Assembly (NCBI GenBank): GCA_023055425.1
Contig: JALGPY010000008.1
Coordinates: 20,433,359-20,497,358, forward strand
Direction of reading: 5' to 3'
Source: Linanthus parryae
Lineage: Eukaryota; Streptophyta; Magnoliopsida; Ericales; Polemoniaceae
Length of the DNA stretch: 64,000 nucleotides
Below the pieces are notes generated by a model, which was given only the letters and a program-made list of their open reading frames with translations, did no database searches and had not been told where the DNA came from. The position numbers and the translations under genes were made by a program. Shown in pieces: positions 12,060 through 24,034 of the stretch (positions are counted from its first letter, which is position 1; each line of letters opens with the position of its first letter).

Positions 12060-13963
12060 AACTAGTGCTGCTGGCTAAGGGGTCATATGACCCGGAAAGT
12101 CCGCCAGACTCAGCCCAAATATTTTAGAGCTTGGGCCTAGATTCTTTTTTATTCCTTCTATAGCAAAAAATAGGGCTCGAGCATGAATAGTTAGCCCAAT
12201 TAATTTTGGGCCAAGCTCGGGTTCCAGGTCATAGGTCCATTTTTGTCCGGCCTAGCCCGAAGATAAAACACAGTGAAATTAATTTATGTACAATATTATG
12301 GATTTATTGTGGTGTCTTGTACCCAAACAGTCCCTAAGTACTTAAAACCCACAACATTACCATATATTTTTAGTTGAATTTGAGGTATTTGTACACGTTG
12401 AATTCTACTTTACAATAACGTTTATGGTTCTTGATAGAAATACATAGATATATTAGGACTTTGGGCTTGGGTCTCAGATTATGATTCTTGATAGAAATAC
12501 ATGGATAAATTAGCCCAAAAAGTTATGGGCTGAGCTTCAGATGAAAACCCAAAAACTGGGCCAGGCTCGGGCTATGTTACAAAGTGTTTGGCCCGATCAA
12601 GCTCGATCCCAACCCGGCCCATCCCAACCCATGTCCAGCGCTACTCTAAGCTACTCAAGCGCCAAATCCATTGCAGGTTCTCTATTGACCACAAGTAAAA
12701 TGAACACTCTGTTGTAGAGCAACCCACACAGATGGTAAACGAGCAAAGATTTACTAAGTGGCTCGACACCGAACTCTTACTGTGTTCACACATTTTATCA
12801 TCTTTATCTTGCTCAAAGTTACTGAGAATTTTTGTCTTCTAAATCACCCACGCCGTCATCTAAACCCACTGGCTCTATGACTAATAACCACTTACTTATA
12901 AGGCCCCAAGAAACAACGTGTACTGAGAGAAGTTATTTCATGACGATGTTGACATGATAAAAAGAGGTTTTCAGACGGTAAAATTATATTAACAAACAAT
13001 GAAAAGATGTATGATTTACAAAGACGATACCATGTACCTGCACCCTTGTCCACAGTTTATACATTTTTATCCGAGTCCACAAATCCTGAATTTGGGTACC
13101 TAGTGCACAGCCATTCGGCTCCTTGAGAACCGTTAGTACGTTCCTGGGAGTGCCCCAAGTTAGCCTACGCCACCCTTGAACCAACAAGCTTGCCATATGT
13201 CAACACGGTACTTTAGTAGGGATATGACGATATCTGGAACTACACCCAACATCAATAGAAATCAGTGAATGTCATACAATCCACACATGTCAAGTCTACC
13301 GCGCACAGGGATTGGGCCCGGCCGATGAGCCTGAGACACAGTGATACATGTACTACTGAAAAATCAAATGTGAAAGCTTTTCGCAAATTAGTATGAGCAC
13401 AAACAATTAAAAATATTCCGAGTCTGAGCAAATAATGTGTTTTCAAGAGATGTGTAACTAAGGCCATATGGCCCAATGGTATTCGGATAGTGCTCAGCTG
13501 TAGACCCATGTTTGTTCAAGCCATCCAACTCACATTTAAATAAACCGAAGTAAAACAGTACTACAATTCATAATGATACAATTGGTATCATGATATCACC
13601 ATTTTTTCACTGTTTTACTTCCCTAGTTATTGTAAGAGTTTTATAAGTTATGATTATCTAACTATCGATTAAAATTACCGTGTTGTTTCTTTCTACATGC
13701 CTAGCTAGCCACCAATTTATTGGAGAACCCCACGTAAACAAAGACCATGTAACATTTTTTATGGTCGCATGCAACTATGGAAATTTCATCAAAGTGAACA
13801 TCACACGTTTCTTTGTATGGTAAGAGTGAAAACTATTACTTGGTGAATGAAAATTAATTAAATCATTTTACTTGCATCTGACGTAGTAGCAATTATGGTA
13901 TGTCTTTCAAAGCAAATATATTGAGATAGCAAAAAGTTCATGCACCTGTTGGTGGGTTATGTG

Positions 13964-13970
13964 TATATAT
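13964..13970 (+). promoter_or_regulatory. Putative TATA box of short ORF, copy A
   Basis: TATATAT lies 60 bp upstream of the ATG at 14030, a spacing that would leave a short 5' untranslated region. The same box and surroundings (GGTTATGTGTATATATTG) are kept in copy B at 23668. Confidence 0.5.
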
Positions 13971-14029
13971 TGTACCTCATTGAGACTTTTCTCTGCATAG
14001 TGAAACAAGTAATAGCAAAGACGACGAAG

Positions 14030-14170
14030 ATGGCAATGTTGGATTCTTTGAAGAAATTCATCATATTCATGGTTGGAGCACACCAGCTGACTAGGGTTTT
14101 CCTCAAAGATTTCTGCATCACACCCGAAGAAGAAATGGAGATCGTTGCTCCTGTTATATCGCTCTCTTGA
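14030..14170 (+). CDS. Short ORF of unknown function, copy A (shortened)
   Basis: I do not recognise this gene. It encodes 46 residues beginning MAMLDSLKKFIIFMVGAHQ, with the middle KDFCITPEEEMEIVAPVIS, then a stop. I chose this ATG because it is the one shared with copy B; upstream codons are in frame here but not in B. Against copy B it has two silent changes (AAA/AAG, ATA/ATC), an in-frame 3-bp length difference, three replacement changes, and TGA where B has TGG at Trp46. That stop removes the Trp/Tyr/Cys-rich tail, so copy A may be a truncated relic. TATA box upstream, AATAAA at 14283. It could also be a non-coding transcript; no expression evidence is available. Confidence 0.4.
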   Translation: MAMLDSLKKFIIFMVGAHQLTRVFLKDFCITPEEEMEIVAPVISLS

Positions 14171-14282
14171 GGGTGGTACTCAATTATACATTACAATTGG
14201 CTTCTAATCTCAGTTTTCGAGAGAAACCCGTTTTCAGATGCCTTTTCTTTATGCGGGTTTTAATCAATGAACGTTGTCAAGT

Positions 14283-14288
14283 AATAAA
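14283..14288 (+). terminator. Putative poly(A) signal AATAAA, copy A
   Basis: AATAAA lies 113 bp after the stop of the short ORF, followed by TGTTCTTCAT and TTGAATGTCTGTGG, also present in copy B. Confidence 0.4.
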
Positions 14289-15778
14289 ACCATCTCCTCT
14301 TGTTCTTCATTTGAATGTCTGTGGTTTGCAATTTTGCATTGTTTTTGCATCTGAAAATAATTCTTATCATCGTAAAAAATCTGGATATTGAAACCGTAAT
14401 TTTTTTGGGTCTTGAACTCCACAGATCAAGCCTGCACTTAACACAAACACGTGTTCTTTTACATGACGATATGCCAAATTTGGTAGGATTAATGTACGCT
14501 CATGATCAGATACACAAAAAGAAATGCCTTTTGAGAGGCCTTGCTATACCAAACTTAGGGTTCCACCTCAGAATTAAATCGGCAATGAATGGAGATGTAT
14601 GCATGATGCAACTACTTCATTACACAGATGAAACAGACAGAGTCCAAATGCGAGACAAAAAAAAGTCTCAACCGTATTATAATCTGCAAAATTCATCACT
14701 GTGTAGGTAGATTAATTTGGCCGATGGAGAAGCTGGCTAGCTGGGTAGAACAAAAAATAGTTGCGCAGTCGTTATAAATGAAGGAGTGTAAGCGGTGAAA
14801 GCGAAACCAAAAAAGTAAGTAGTAGTAGTAGATTTGAATGATCACGAGAAACTTGGCTACAAGTATAAGTTTGTCCCTGTCAGTACTAAGTAGTAGTTGC
14901 ATACTACTTATCAGTCATCATCATTCCGAAATATGTGCGAATTGAGTTTTGTGGAAAAAAAATTGTGCCAAAAGTGTAGAAAAAAATTCGTGCAATCTTT
15001 TTCATCATCTCGATGACTAAAAAGTTAGAGAGCTTCCAAAATGAGAGACGATTATCAACTATGTTGCACACGTGCTTCTAATTGGTCGCGCACCCGCACC
15101 GGGTGCTTCTGGGTGCTCCTTAGGTGCTTTGCGGGTGCTTTGTGGATAAGGCAGGGTCGTTTTTGAATGTTTTAGTTGAGAGGTCTTCCAAATACAACTA
15201 GAATTTAACAAACGACTGTGCATCTATGTGAACAATTTTTAACCCTTAGATTACTCACCTCTCCACAGTTAAGAACAACGACATGAAGAGATTATACTAT
15301 TGATATAGTAACCTTGTATCTTCGAATGTGTGTATGAGTGTCTGTTCGATTATAATATGATCCCTATTATTGTCGTTATTATAGTAGTATAATGGTATCA
15401 ATAATAATATCAGATAAAAATATAAATAATGTGGCCGCACCCCCGCCGCACCCGCACACTTGATTTTTGGAAATTTGGCGCACCTGCACCCGGTTCCCGA
15501 ACCAGCACCCGCACCACACCCGCACTCGTGCTACATAGATTATCAATTTAATACGTCTACGATGTGAGGGTAATATCGTATTTGTGTGTCATAGAAATAA
15601 ACCAAAAGAAGAACCACTAAAAGTTGGTTTTTTTCACCAAGACAAAATGTAAAAAAAAAAAAAAAAACTAGATTAAAAACTCGTTTTTAAACCACTGCAA
15701 ACAAACACTTTTGCTAAACCATTTGATTTTTAAACCATAAACAAAAAAAAAAGCTACTCTACCAAACGCACCCTAATA

Positions 15779-15999
15779 CTCCCTCCATTCCAGTTTCTTC
15801 ACAAAATTATCTAGGCCTAGCAATTTGGTTAGCAAAAAGATGCAAGAATTTAGTAATCTTTTCATGGTGTCGTAGAGTAAACTTTGTTTTACAATACCAG
15901 AAAAAAATTATCAAATTCTTGCTTTGTTTTGCTAAACAAATCGCTATGCCCAAATAATATCCAAATAGTTTTGTGAAGAACATGGAGGAACGGAGGGAG
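15779..15999. mobile_element. Stowaway MITE, 221 bp
   Basis: Ends are CTCCCTCCATTCCAGTTTCT and GGAACGGAGGGAG, flanked by TA on both sides. Subterminal sequence ACAAAATTATCTAGG is mirrored near the other end by AGTTTTGTGAAGAA. It is non-coding. Confidence 0.8.
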
Positions 16000-16285
16000 T
16001 ACTTCTTAATCAAGCAACTTTTTTTTGCTTCATTTTTTGAAAAGGTTTTTTTTTTTTTTTTGAAAAGGTTTTTTTGCTTCATGAAGAAACAAAGAAAACA
16101 GAGGTAGTATATTATAAATGATAGTACGTCATATATAGAAGTAGCTGCATGCTTAAAGAAACGAGTACAACAACTCTTCCACGACTCAAACACGACAATC
16201 TTACATAAATTACATTTGAAGATCAACGACGATAGAGAGATCGAGAGAGGTCTGAGAGAGGGAGAGAGAGAGAGAGAGGCGCATA

Positions 16286-17462
16286 CTCCCTCTGTCTCAC
16301 CCAATTCTTGATTTTTTTCCTTTTTGGGACGTCACAACCATTTCTTGAAACTTTCCTAAAATGGAAAGTTTCTACACCCTAAAATACCATCTTACCCATA
16401 ATAAAAATACATCATCTCATCTCAACTGGACCTAATTAGATTGAATTAGCAAAATAATCCAATTTAATTAGGCCCAAAACAGATTAGCTCTCACTAATGG
16501 AACCCATTTGGCCTAATTCCTAACCCTAAATTCAACATCAGCCCCCATTCTTCTCATTCTTCACAGCCGCTCTCAAGAGAGAGAGAGGGGGGAGAGAGAG
16601 ACGTTGCGGATCTTCATCCCCCACCGTCGCCGTCGTCGTTGTCGTTGTCCCCTCCGCGTGAGACAAGAACAACGCCGCCTCCTCTTCTGCAGATCGATGG
16701 CGAACGTCGTCTCTCTTCCTCTTCCTCTTCCGTTTGTCTTCCTCTTCTGCAGACCCATGTCCATCTCTCAGTCATAAGGAGGGAGGGAAAGAGAGAGAGA
16801 GAGAGGGAGAGAGGCGGACGGTAGAAGCCCACCGCCGCCTCCATCTCCATCTCTATGTCTCTCTTCGCCTTCTCCAGATCGAAGCGAGCGGCGGCGGAAG
16901 CAGCGAGGCGGCGACTCCTCTCACTGTACCAAAGGTAGATCTTCTTCTCTCTTCCTCTCACTCTTCCCTTCTTCTTCTTCTTCTTCTTCTTCTTCTTCTT
17001 CTTCTTCTTCTTGATTTAGATTTGATAAAGGATCTACATTTTGGTTTGATTTTGAAAATATTCGTAGTAGTTTAAAAATGTGTTCTTGATAGTGAAAATT
17101 TGCATGTTCATGTAGAGATGGTGTAAAGATGTGTTCTTGATAGTGTAAATGTCCAGATTCATCCGATGGAGAGAGACGGAGAGATGGAGAAATTTGAAAA
17201 AGATGGAGAGATCGAGAAATTTTCAGATTCACCTTCTGGTTTGTAAATTTGTGTTCTGTTTTGTAAATTTGTGTTCAAATTCATCTTTCTGTTTTTGTAG
17301 ATTTGTTCGGAATAGATGAGGGAGAGACTGAGGTTAATCTTGGAGGTTAATCTTGTCAGATGGTCAATATCAAAAAAGGAGAATGGCATTATTGTCTTTT
17401 CGCATCGTTTTTAATAAAGCAACCCACCCAGTTTTTTCAAGAACTGAATGGGACGGAGGGAT
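16286..17462. mobile_element. Large Stowaway-type element with internal cargo
   Basis: The left end CTCCCTCTGTCTCACCCAAT with TTCTTGA mirrors the right end TCAAGAACTGAATGGGACGG with AGGGAT. TA flanks both sides. The matching place in copy B (25187-25200) reads GCGCATAGTTGACAG, a single TA with nothing inserted. At 1,177 bp it is far larger than a normal Stowaway MITE (usually under 350 bp). The interior is GC- and CT-rich (16560-16960) and looks like captured gene leader sequence. No transposase is visible. Confidence 0.75.
16968..17012 (+). repeat. (CTT)15 microsatellite
   Basis: An uninterrupted run of about 15 CTT units inside the large Stowaway-type element. Confidence 0.95.
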
Positions 17463-18047
17463 TAGTTGATAGAAACCGAAAGTTACAAGAGTAGGCTTTT
17501 AATTCTAAGTGCATATTTGGTATCCATGTTTTCCAACAAAATTGTTTAAATAGTTTTTCCCGCTAAAGGCATTTGGCAGTGTAATTTTCATGCCTGTTTA
17601 AAAATAAAAACAGACTTAAAATATGGTTGTTCAAAAAAACGCCAAAATATTGTTTTTACTACTTTCGGTGGTTAAAGACAATTCAACCCATATTGGATGC
17701 ATAAAGTAAAAAATGTAGTATGTCGTTACTGAACGTAAAAATGATATTCAAGTAAATGAACATCAAAAATTAGTAAGGTTGTCAAACATGTTTTTAAACT
17801 AGCACGAAAACCTAATGAGGGGTAACACAATTTGAACAAACCGAAACTGACATGATCGCATTCAGGAAGAGTGATTGCTCAAATTATTCCAAAACTCAAT
17901 TTTTTTTTAAATAAGCGCTTAAAACTTAAACATGCAACTATGTACTCCGCCACTACTAGTCAAATAGATGGATCGGACGGCTAACGAAGAAAAAGATGAG
18001 AAAGAAACCCTCCAAATGTGTTGAAAGTTGGACCAATTACAAAGTTC

Positions 18048-18080
<33 letters not shown>

Positions 18081-18815
18081 AGCTACACAGTTCAATTCCT
18101 TATTTTTAAATAATCATTTTATTCATGTGTTTTCAGGCGACCGTCATGAGATAATCCAATATCATCATCTGTTCAATTCCTTATTTGCTTCTTCTCCTAT
18201 TCTTTACCCTAGTGCTGCAGGCTAGGGTGGTCATCTGACCCTGAAAGTCCGCCAGGCTGGCAGACTCAGCCCGAAAATATTAGAGCTTGGACTTAGATTC
18301 TTTTTTATTCCTTCTATAGCAAAAAAAGGGGCTCGTGCATGAATAATTACTCCAATTGAATTTTGGGCCAAGCTCGGGTTTCATGCCACAGGGCCATTTT
18401 CGGCCTGCCTAGCCCAAAGAAAAAACACAGTGAAACTAATTCATGTATAGTATAGATTTATTGTGGTGTCTTGTACCCAAACAGTCCCTAAGTAATAAAC
18501 CCACAATATTACCCCAGATTTTTAGTTGAATTTGATGTACTTGTAAACGTTGAATTCTACTTTATATGTACATTTATGGTTATGGATGGAAATATATGGA
18601 TAAATTAAGGTTTTGGGCTGGGTCTGGCTTAGATTAGCCCACAAAGTTTAAGGCATGAGGTTTAGATGAAGGCTCAACACCTACGCTGGGTCGGGCTATG
18701 TTACAAAATGCGTGGCACGATTAAGCCCGGCCACAACCAGCCCAGCCCATGTGCAGAGCTACTTTAAAATATTCAAGCCGCCAAATTCATTGTCGTTTTT
18801 CTACTGACTATAATT

Positions 18816-21266
18816 TTTTTTGATAAAACGTGTGAAATTTCATTAAAACGGAGCGAGCCGCGGAAACAAAAGTTATACAACATCCCACGAGGCATATAGA
18901 TACTAGAACTATGTACAACAACCCCATACAAAAGGTGCGCAACATATGTACAAAACGGAGCCAAAAAACCCTTAGCTAGAGGGAGAAACGCATCGTAGAG
19001 CTGCTCTAGCTGGGGAGTGCGCGCAAGAAACATCCGATCTGGGAACCTTCTGGAGTTGACAAAAAGCTAGCTTAGCTGCCTCCTGGTAGATTAGTGCAGC
19101 AACGGGCTCGTCTCCATAAGCAAAGCTCTCACGTCTCTGTAATTGAACAAGAGCAGTGAGACAGTCTGTTAGAATGGTAATATGCGTAAATTTTAAATGA
19201 ACAGCTATTGAAACAACGAAGTATATAGCAAGTAGTTCGGTTTGCAAAGGAGAAGTAGTTCTCCTTCGGAACTTGAAGGATTGTGAAACTCCCTGGTCGT
19301 TGCAAAGATAGATGCCCATGCCGGCAATGGGTGCCTGTTGCTTCCATGCTCCGTCCACTTGGATTGTGCAGCTTCTTTGTGATGCCGTTTGAAGCTGTTG
19401 TTGCTGCAGAATCAAAGAGCTCGCTGGGGTGTCTGTTGTAGGAGATGGGTGCGCCGTGCCGGGCGTTCTTGTATGGGCAAGAAGTAATTCTTGGTAATGT
19501 TGGCGTTGCAAAGCATGCGCCATTCCGCTATCCCATGGCGTGGAGTTAAAGATGATGGCATTCCTTGTCTTCCAAGTTGCCCATAAGAAGGCCGTGAGGT
19601 GCCATAGTTGTTGGGGTTGGCGCTCATACAGCAGTAGCGACTCTTGTAGCCACGAAGAAGCGGGCAAGTTTCCGATGCAGCGGAAAACATCAGGGGTAGG
19701 GTTGGGGGCCTGTTGCCAGGCCTGCCTGACCATGGGACATTCGAGAAACAGGTGGTACACCGTTTCTGGGTGTGAGTGGCAAATGGGACATAGGGTGTCT
19801 AAGTTAGGATTACGCTCTGCACGCTTGGTGTTGGTGGGAAGAGTATTGTGCAGGATTTTCCAGAGAAAGATGGTGAGCTTGGGGAGTAGTGGAAGGCTCC
19901 ACAGTTTACCCCAAATAGGGTCACGATCAACACGTGTTGTAGTGGTGAAGTAACCTGTCGGGTAATAGGTTGGCAAGGATGCGGTTTGTAAGAAGTTGTA
20001 GCCAGAACGGACCGTATAGGTGCCTGTTCTGGTGTATGGCCATATCAGCCGATCTGGCTGGCCTGGGGGAAATAATTGAATTGAGGAGATCAAATTTACC
20101 AAAAAAGAGGGGATGAGCGTGCTGAGTTTATGGATGTCCCATGTTTGATTGGATCTAGAAGAAAGTAGAAAATCGGAAACCTTGTAGTAAGAAAGGGAAG
20201 AATCGTGCAGGAATATCGAGAGAGTGACAGTGAGACCTGGGATCCAACGATCGGAGCCAAAGTTGACCTCTTGCCCATTTCCAATTTGCCATATGAAACC
20301 TTGTTGCAAGAGTTTGGCTGCTGAAGCAACGCTTTTCCATGCCCATGAAGAGTGTTGGGTGTGTGTGAGATCGAAGGGCTGATTCGCATGAGTGCGACCA
20401 TATTTGGGAAGCAGCACTTGCGATATGAGGGTTGATGGTCGGGTGTATAACTGCCAACTTTTAGTGGCTAGCAAAGCCAGGTTAAGCCATAGAGGGTTTC
20501 TTAGCCCGAGGCCTCCATCAGACTTCGACTTCCAAAGAACAGATTGGGGGATGGAGAAGGGTGAGTGGCGATGAGTGTGGTTTTTGAGGAATTTGGATAT
20601 GGAGCGAGAGATAGCTTGGTGAGTGGACTGGGGAAGTTGGACGGAAGACGCAATGTAAGATTGATAGGAAGAGAGGACAGTGTTTGAAAGGATAAGACGG
20701 CCTGCTTGGTTAAGGAATTTGGATTGCCAAGATGCAACTTTGTTATGGATCTTGTCTAGGACAAAAGATCAGGCTTGCTTTTTGTTCTTATCCTTTCCTA
20801 GGGGCAGACCCAGGTAGGTTGTTTGGAGTGAAGCCGACTGGATTCGTAGGCGTGAGCTATAGAAAAGGCTTAAATCATGTGGGACGGAGGGGTTGAAGTG
20901 CAGGGTGGATTTGGCTAGATTTATTTGTTGGCCTGAGACGAGGCCGAAATCATCTAAGGTAGAGGTTAAAGCATCGCATGAGGCGAGGTTCGGTCGAAAG
21001 AAGAGTAGGCAATCATCTGCGAAGAAAAGATGGGAAAGAGATGGGCTCGATCGACAGAGTTTGATACCTGAAACAGTGTTGGTGGAGTTAAGGTGCTGGA
21101 GTTGTGAGGAGAGGGCTTCTAGGTAGATGATGAAGAGGTATGGAGAGAGGGGGTCTCCTTGGCGGAGTCCTGCCTTTGGTTGGAAGTAGTTACTCTCTAC
21201 TCCATTGACTAAGCAGGAGTATGAGACCGTAGTAACGCATTCCTTTATAAGGGTAATCCAGAATGG
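18816..21266 (-). mobile_element. 5'-truncated LINE retrotransposon
   Basis: The insertion is bounded by a perfect 14-bp target-site duplication, TACTGACTATAATT, at 18802-18815 and 21267-21280. Its 3' end is an A-rich tail (T-run on the + strand just after 18815), as expected for target-primed reverse transcription. The duplication copy A has related sequence without the insert (CTCTATTGACCACAAGTAAA at about 12680). The 5' part (ORF1, endonuclease and the N-terminal part of the reverse transcriptase) is missing, so this is a dead copy. Confidence 0.92.
18972..21266 (-). pseudogene. LINE ORF2 remnant: reverse transcriptase - zinc-binding - RNase H
   Basis: The reverse transcriptase part (21266-20475) shows GLRQGDPLSPYLFIIYLEAL and the catalytic LFFADDCLLFF. 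One in-frame TGA at 20769-20771 interrupts it (KKQA*SFVLDKI, where relatives have Trp). The frame then stays open for over 500 codons. It contains the zf-RVT region (WKILHNTLPTNTKRAERN, then CPICHSHPETVYHLFLECP) and an RNase H domain with the carboxylates in VDGAW, TELLAI and LTDCL. It ends shortly after KVPRSDVSCAHSPARAAL. With one stop codon and otherwise a clean frame, the insertion is fairly young but truncated. Confidence 0.88.
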
Positions 21267-22120
21267 TACTGACTATAATTATAAGGAACACTTTCTTGTA
21301 GAGACAACCCACACAGGAGAGGTGAACGAGCAAGTTTTACTGACTGGCTCGCAATATAAACACCGTTTCAATCCTAATAGCCATTGCTGACGATCCCGTT
21401 ATTGAATTTTCACACCTCTTTAATTTGTTACCCCTCAAATTAACCAAGCATCTCCGCGACCAATGATCTGGAGTAACAAAACCCTTTTTATTTGTTGTAT
21501 GTGCACAATTCTTTTTTTGTTACTAATGTAATTGTTCGCACTTTATTCAAGAGACGAGAGCACATCAAATACATTGGCAAGAGTTCAGCAAATCATAAAA
21601 TTTGTGGTATACACAAATCAAGTTGAATTTTCATAAAAATTGCAGTTCCACCAATGTTACTGGACTTTTTATTCTTGGTGCCGCACCCGTGTCGACTGGT
21701 AACTTTCTGGATAAATGTATGGGATCTGTGGCAAATCTTGCCTGCGTACATCAGACGCTCTGTTAACTCGTTTTATTATTTTTACATTGCTCAAAATTAC
21801 TGTGGATTTTCGTCGTCTAAATCACGTATGCCATCATCTAAACCCACTGGCTCTACGATTACTACTTATAAGGCCCCAAGAAACAACGTTTAGTAAGAAA
21901 AGTTATTTGATGATGATATTGACATGATAAAAAGAGGTCTTTAGAGTTTAGACAATTAAATTTTATTAACAAACAATGAAAAAATGCATGATTTACATAG
22001 ACTAGACCATGTCCCAACACCTTTGTCCACAATTTATACATTTTTATCCGAGTCGACAAATCCTGAATTTTGGTAGCTAGTGTAACAGCACAGCCATTGG
22101 GCTCCTCAATAACCCGTTAA

Positions 22121-22686
22121 GGCCATCCGCAGCAGTGGTTCTTCGGCTAGCCGAGGATTGCCATTAAGCTGTTTAGGTCGCCCAGAAGGAAGGCCAGGGG
22201 TGGTGTCAGGGCTTCGTGGTGGCTAATCGAGCTTGAGGTCGGGCTTCCCGAGCACGCTGCCAAGCCCGGCGTGCTCTGCAAAGACTTGGTCGTTTATGTT
22301 TTAAATGGAGTTGTTTACCTGGATTGGGAGTACTGTTCTTCCTCTCCAACCAAAAGTATATCTATACAGTTTATTCAATTGTATTTTTTCTTTTTTTTTC
22401 TTTGTATTTTCTTTTTTCTGTCCATCCAAAAAATGGTTTCAAAAATGATAATCACAAATTAAAAAAACTGTTGATGATGAATCTAATTATTTGCTTATCT
22501 AATTTTTAGATAAAAATATAATTATGGAAAATATGTGATAAGTTTTGTAATAAAATAGTATTAGAGAGCTCCAGGAAGACTTTTCCTTGCTGGGTGCAAC
22601 ATGGCAGTTCTATAGTATTTAAGAAGTTAGGTGGGGGCCAAATTAGGATAACAGTGCTCCGAGAAGCCCTCTTGTTGCGAATGACC
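22121..22686. mobile_element. PIF/Harbinger-like MITE, 566 bp
   Basis: The left end GGCCATCCGCAGCAGTGG is mirrored by GGTCATTCGCAACAAGAG at the right end (as reverse complement). TAA flanks both sides (22118-22120 and 22687-22689), a 3-bp duplication of the TWA type used by PIF/Harbinger elements. Duplication copy A has an uninterrupted AACCGTTAGTACGTTCCTGG at the same place (about 13129-13148), the empty site. There is no coding capacity. Confidence 0.7.
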
Positions 22687-23667
22687 TAACATGCTCCTAG
22701 GAATGCCCCAGGTCAGCCTACCCAACCCCTGCCCTGAACTAGCAACCTTATCATATGCCAACACGATATTTAAGGTTAGGATACGACATGTAGTGGCACA
22801 GCAATTGGGTTAGAAGTTGTTAACGACATGTAGTGGCACAATTGTAGTGGCAAACTTGTTCGGCACCGGAACCGGTTGGTCAGTGGCGGAACCAGGATTT
22901 AGGTAAAGGGGGGGCACAAATTTATAAAATAAAATTCAAATACGAACGTCAAAAATAAAATTCCTTTCGACTATAAGCAATAACTCGAATCATTATTTGA
23001 AATCTCAAATGCCATATCCAGAAGCTTATTAATCATCAATCTTTATCCTCCCACATTTAGCTATTATTAATCATCAATCTTTATCCTCAACACAGTGCTT
23101 GTTTATGTTCATAAAATAGCAACCAAAGACACCAAGAAATCAGAACATGTTTAGAATTTAGTTTCTAAGAAACCAGATTTGGGAAGTTTAAGAAATAAGT
23201 CAAGCAGAACATATGAACCAGAAGGTAAAACCTAATTCAGTAACAACAAAGTCAACGATTTGAAAACCCAAGAAGTCAACATAGCCAAGAAGGACAGAAT
23301 TGAGAGAAGCAAAAACAGCACAAGCAAAGACATTTTTTTTGTACTCCAGCTTCTCTCTTGTTGACGATGATGGTTTAGGTCATCTTGAAACCCTGCATCC
23401 TCTGTGAGATCAGTGAAAAACAAAGACACTAAACAATGAAAAACTATGGTACCGTGTAACATTTCTCGTGGTCGCATACAACTATGGAAACTTCATAAAG
23501 GTGAACATCACACGTTTCTTTGTATGGTAAAAATGAATACTACTACGATTACATAATGAATGAAAACTATATTACTTGCATCTGACGTAGTGTCGATTAT
23601 GGTATGTCTTTCAAAGCAAATAGTTCAAGATAGTGAAAAGTTCATGCACCTGTTGGGGGGTTATGTG

Positions 23668-23674
23668 TATATAT
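23668..23674 (+). promoter_or_regulatory. Putative TATA box of short ORF, copy B
   Basis: TATATAT lies 72 bp upstream of the ATG at 23746, in sequence conserved with copy A. An extra ATG at 23718, out of frame with the conserved ORF, is specific to copy B and could reduce translation of the main ORF. Confidence 0.5.
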
Positions 23675-23745
23675 TGAACCTCATCGAGACTTTTCTCTGC
23701 ACATTCAAACACAAAGTATGAGCAAAGAGAGAGAAGAGGAAGAAG

Positions 23746-23949
23746 ATGGCAATGTTGGATTCTTTGAAGAAGTTCATCATCTTCATGGTTGGAGCACACC
23801 AGACTCAGGTTTTCCTCAAAGATTGCTGCATCACACCCGAAGAAGAAATGGAGATCGTTGCTCCTGTTATATCGCCCCCTTGGGGGTGGTACTGTCACAA
23901 ATATAGCTATTGGCTTCTAATCTCAGTTCCGAGGGAAGCCCTTTTTTAG
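23746..23949 (+). CDS. Short ORF of unknown function, copy B (67 residues)
   Basis: I do not recognise the family. The predicted peptide starts MAMLDSLKKFIIFMVGAHQ, a short amphipathic/hydrophobic stretch too short for a confident membrane segment or signal peptide. An acidic centre follows (ITPEEEMEIV, residues 29-38). The C-terminal part is aromatic and Cys-containing (PPWGWYCHKYSYWLL, residues 44-58); Cys27, Cys28 and Cys50 are present. The first 45 codons align with copy A almost without frame disturbance, with one length difference of exactly three bases. TATA box upstream and AATAAA 80 bp downstream complete a gene-like unit. It could be a small-protein gene or the residue of a larger lost gene. 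No intron is needed. Confidence 0.45.
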   Translation: MAMLDSLKKFIIFMVGAHQTQVFLKDCCITPEEEMEIVAPVISPPWGWYCHKYSYWLLISVPREALF

Positions 23950-24028
23950 CTGCATTTTCTTTATCTGTTACTAATAGCCCGTGATCTCCAATGTATTCGC
24001 ATGATTTAATCAATGATCCTCATTAAGC

Positions 24029-24034
24029 AATAAA
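24029..24034 (+). terminator. Putative poly(A) signal AATAAA, copy B
   Basis: AATAAA lies 80 bp after the stop of the short ORF, followed by the TCTTGTTCTTCATT stretch shared with copy A. Confidence 0.4.

Larger units (their letters stand above)
11606..17720. repeat. Tandem segmental duplication, left copy (A)
   Basis: This block is repeated in the same orientation at about 17799-25370. Matching landmarks in order: AACTARCACG at the start; the GGATCGGACGGCTA stretch (11797 vs 17971); the GGCCCCAAGAAACAACGT stretch (12902 vs 21873); the short ORF (14030 vs 23746); the GCGCATA site (16281 vs 25187); and ACAATTCAAYCCATA near the end (17680 vs 25332). Copy A has gained a SINE and a 1.18-kb Stowaway-type element. 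The stretch 14930-16080 has no clear counterpart. Edges are approximate. Confidence 0.82.

Noticed and set aside
13940..14029. Upstream in-frame extension of the copy A short ORF (MHLLVGYVYILYL...)
   Set aside because: It runs through the TATA box and the matching stretch in copy B has a stop, so the conserved ATG at 14030 is preferred.
16573..17232. Several overlapping open frames on both strands rich in Arg, Ser or Glu
   Set aside because: They arise from CT/GA-rich low-complexity sequence and (CTT)n; no known motif, and all lie within the Stowaway-type element.
20893..21126. Plus-strand open frame of 77 codons
   Set aside because: Antisense shadow of the LINE reverse transcriptase, which has the recognisable FADD motif on the minus strand.
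22876..23430. Complete hAT element starting CAGTGGCGGA
   Set aside because: Only one terminus is recognisable; similar lone words occur at 7943 and 46715, and I found no convincing second ends or 8-bp duplications.
23718..23906. 62-codon frame starting MSKEREEEEDG, overlapping the short ORF of copy B
   Set aside because: Its start codon is absent in copy A and the overlapping +1 frame is the one shared between copies.
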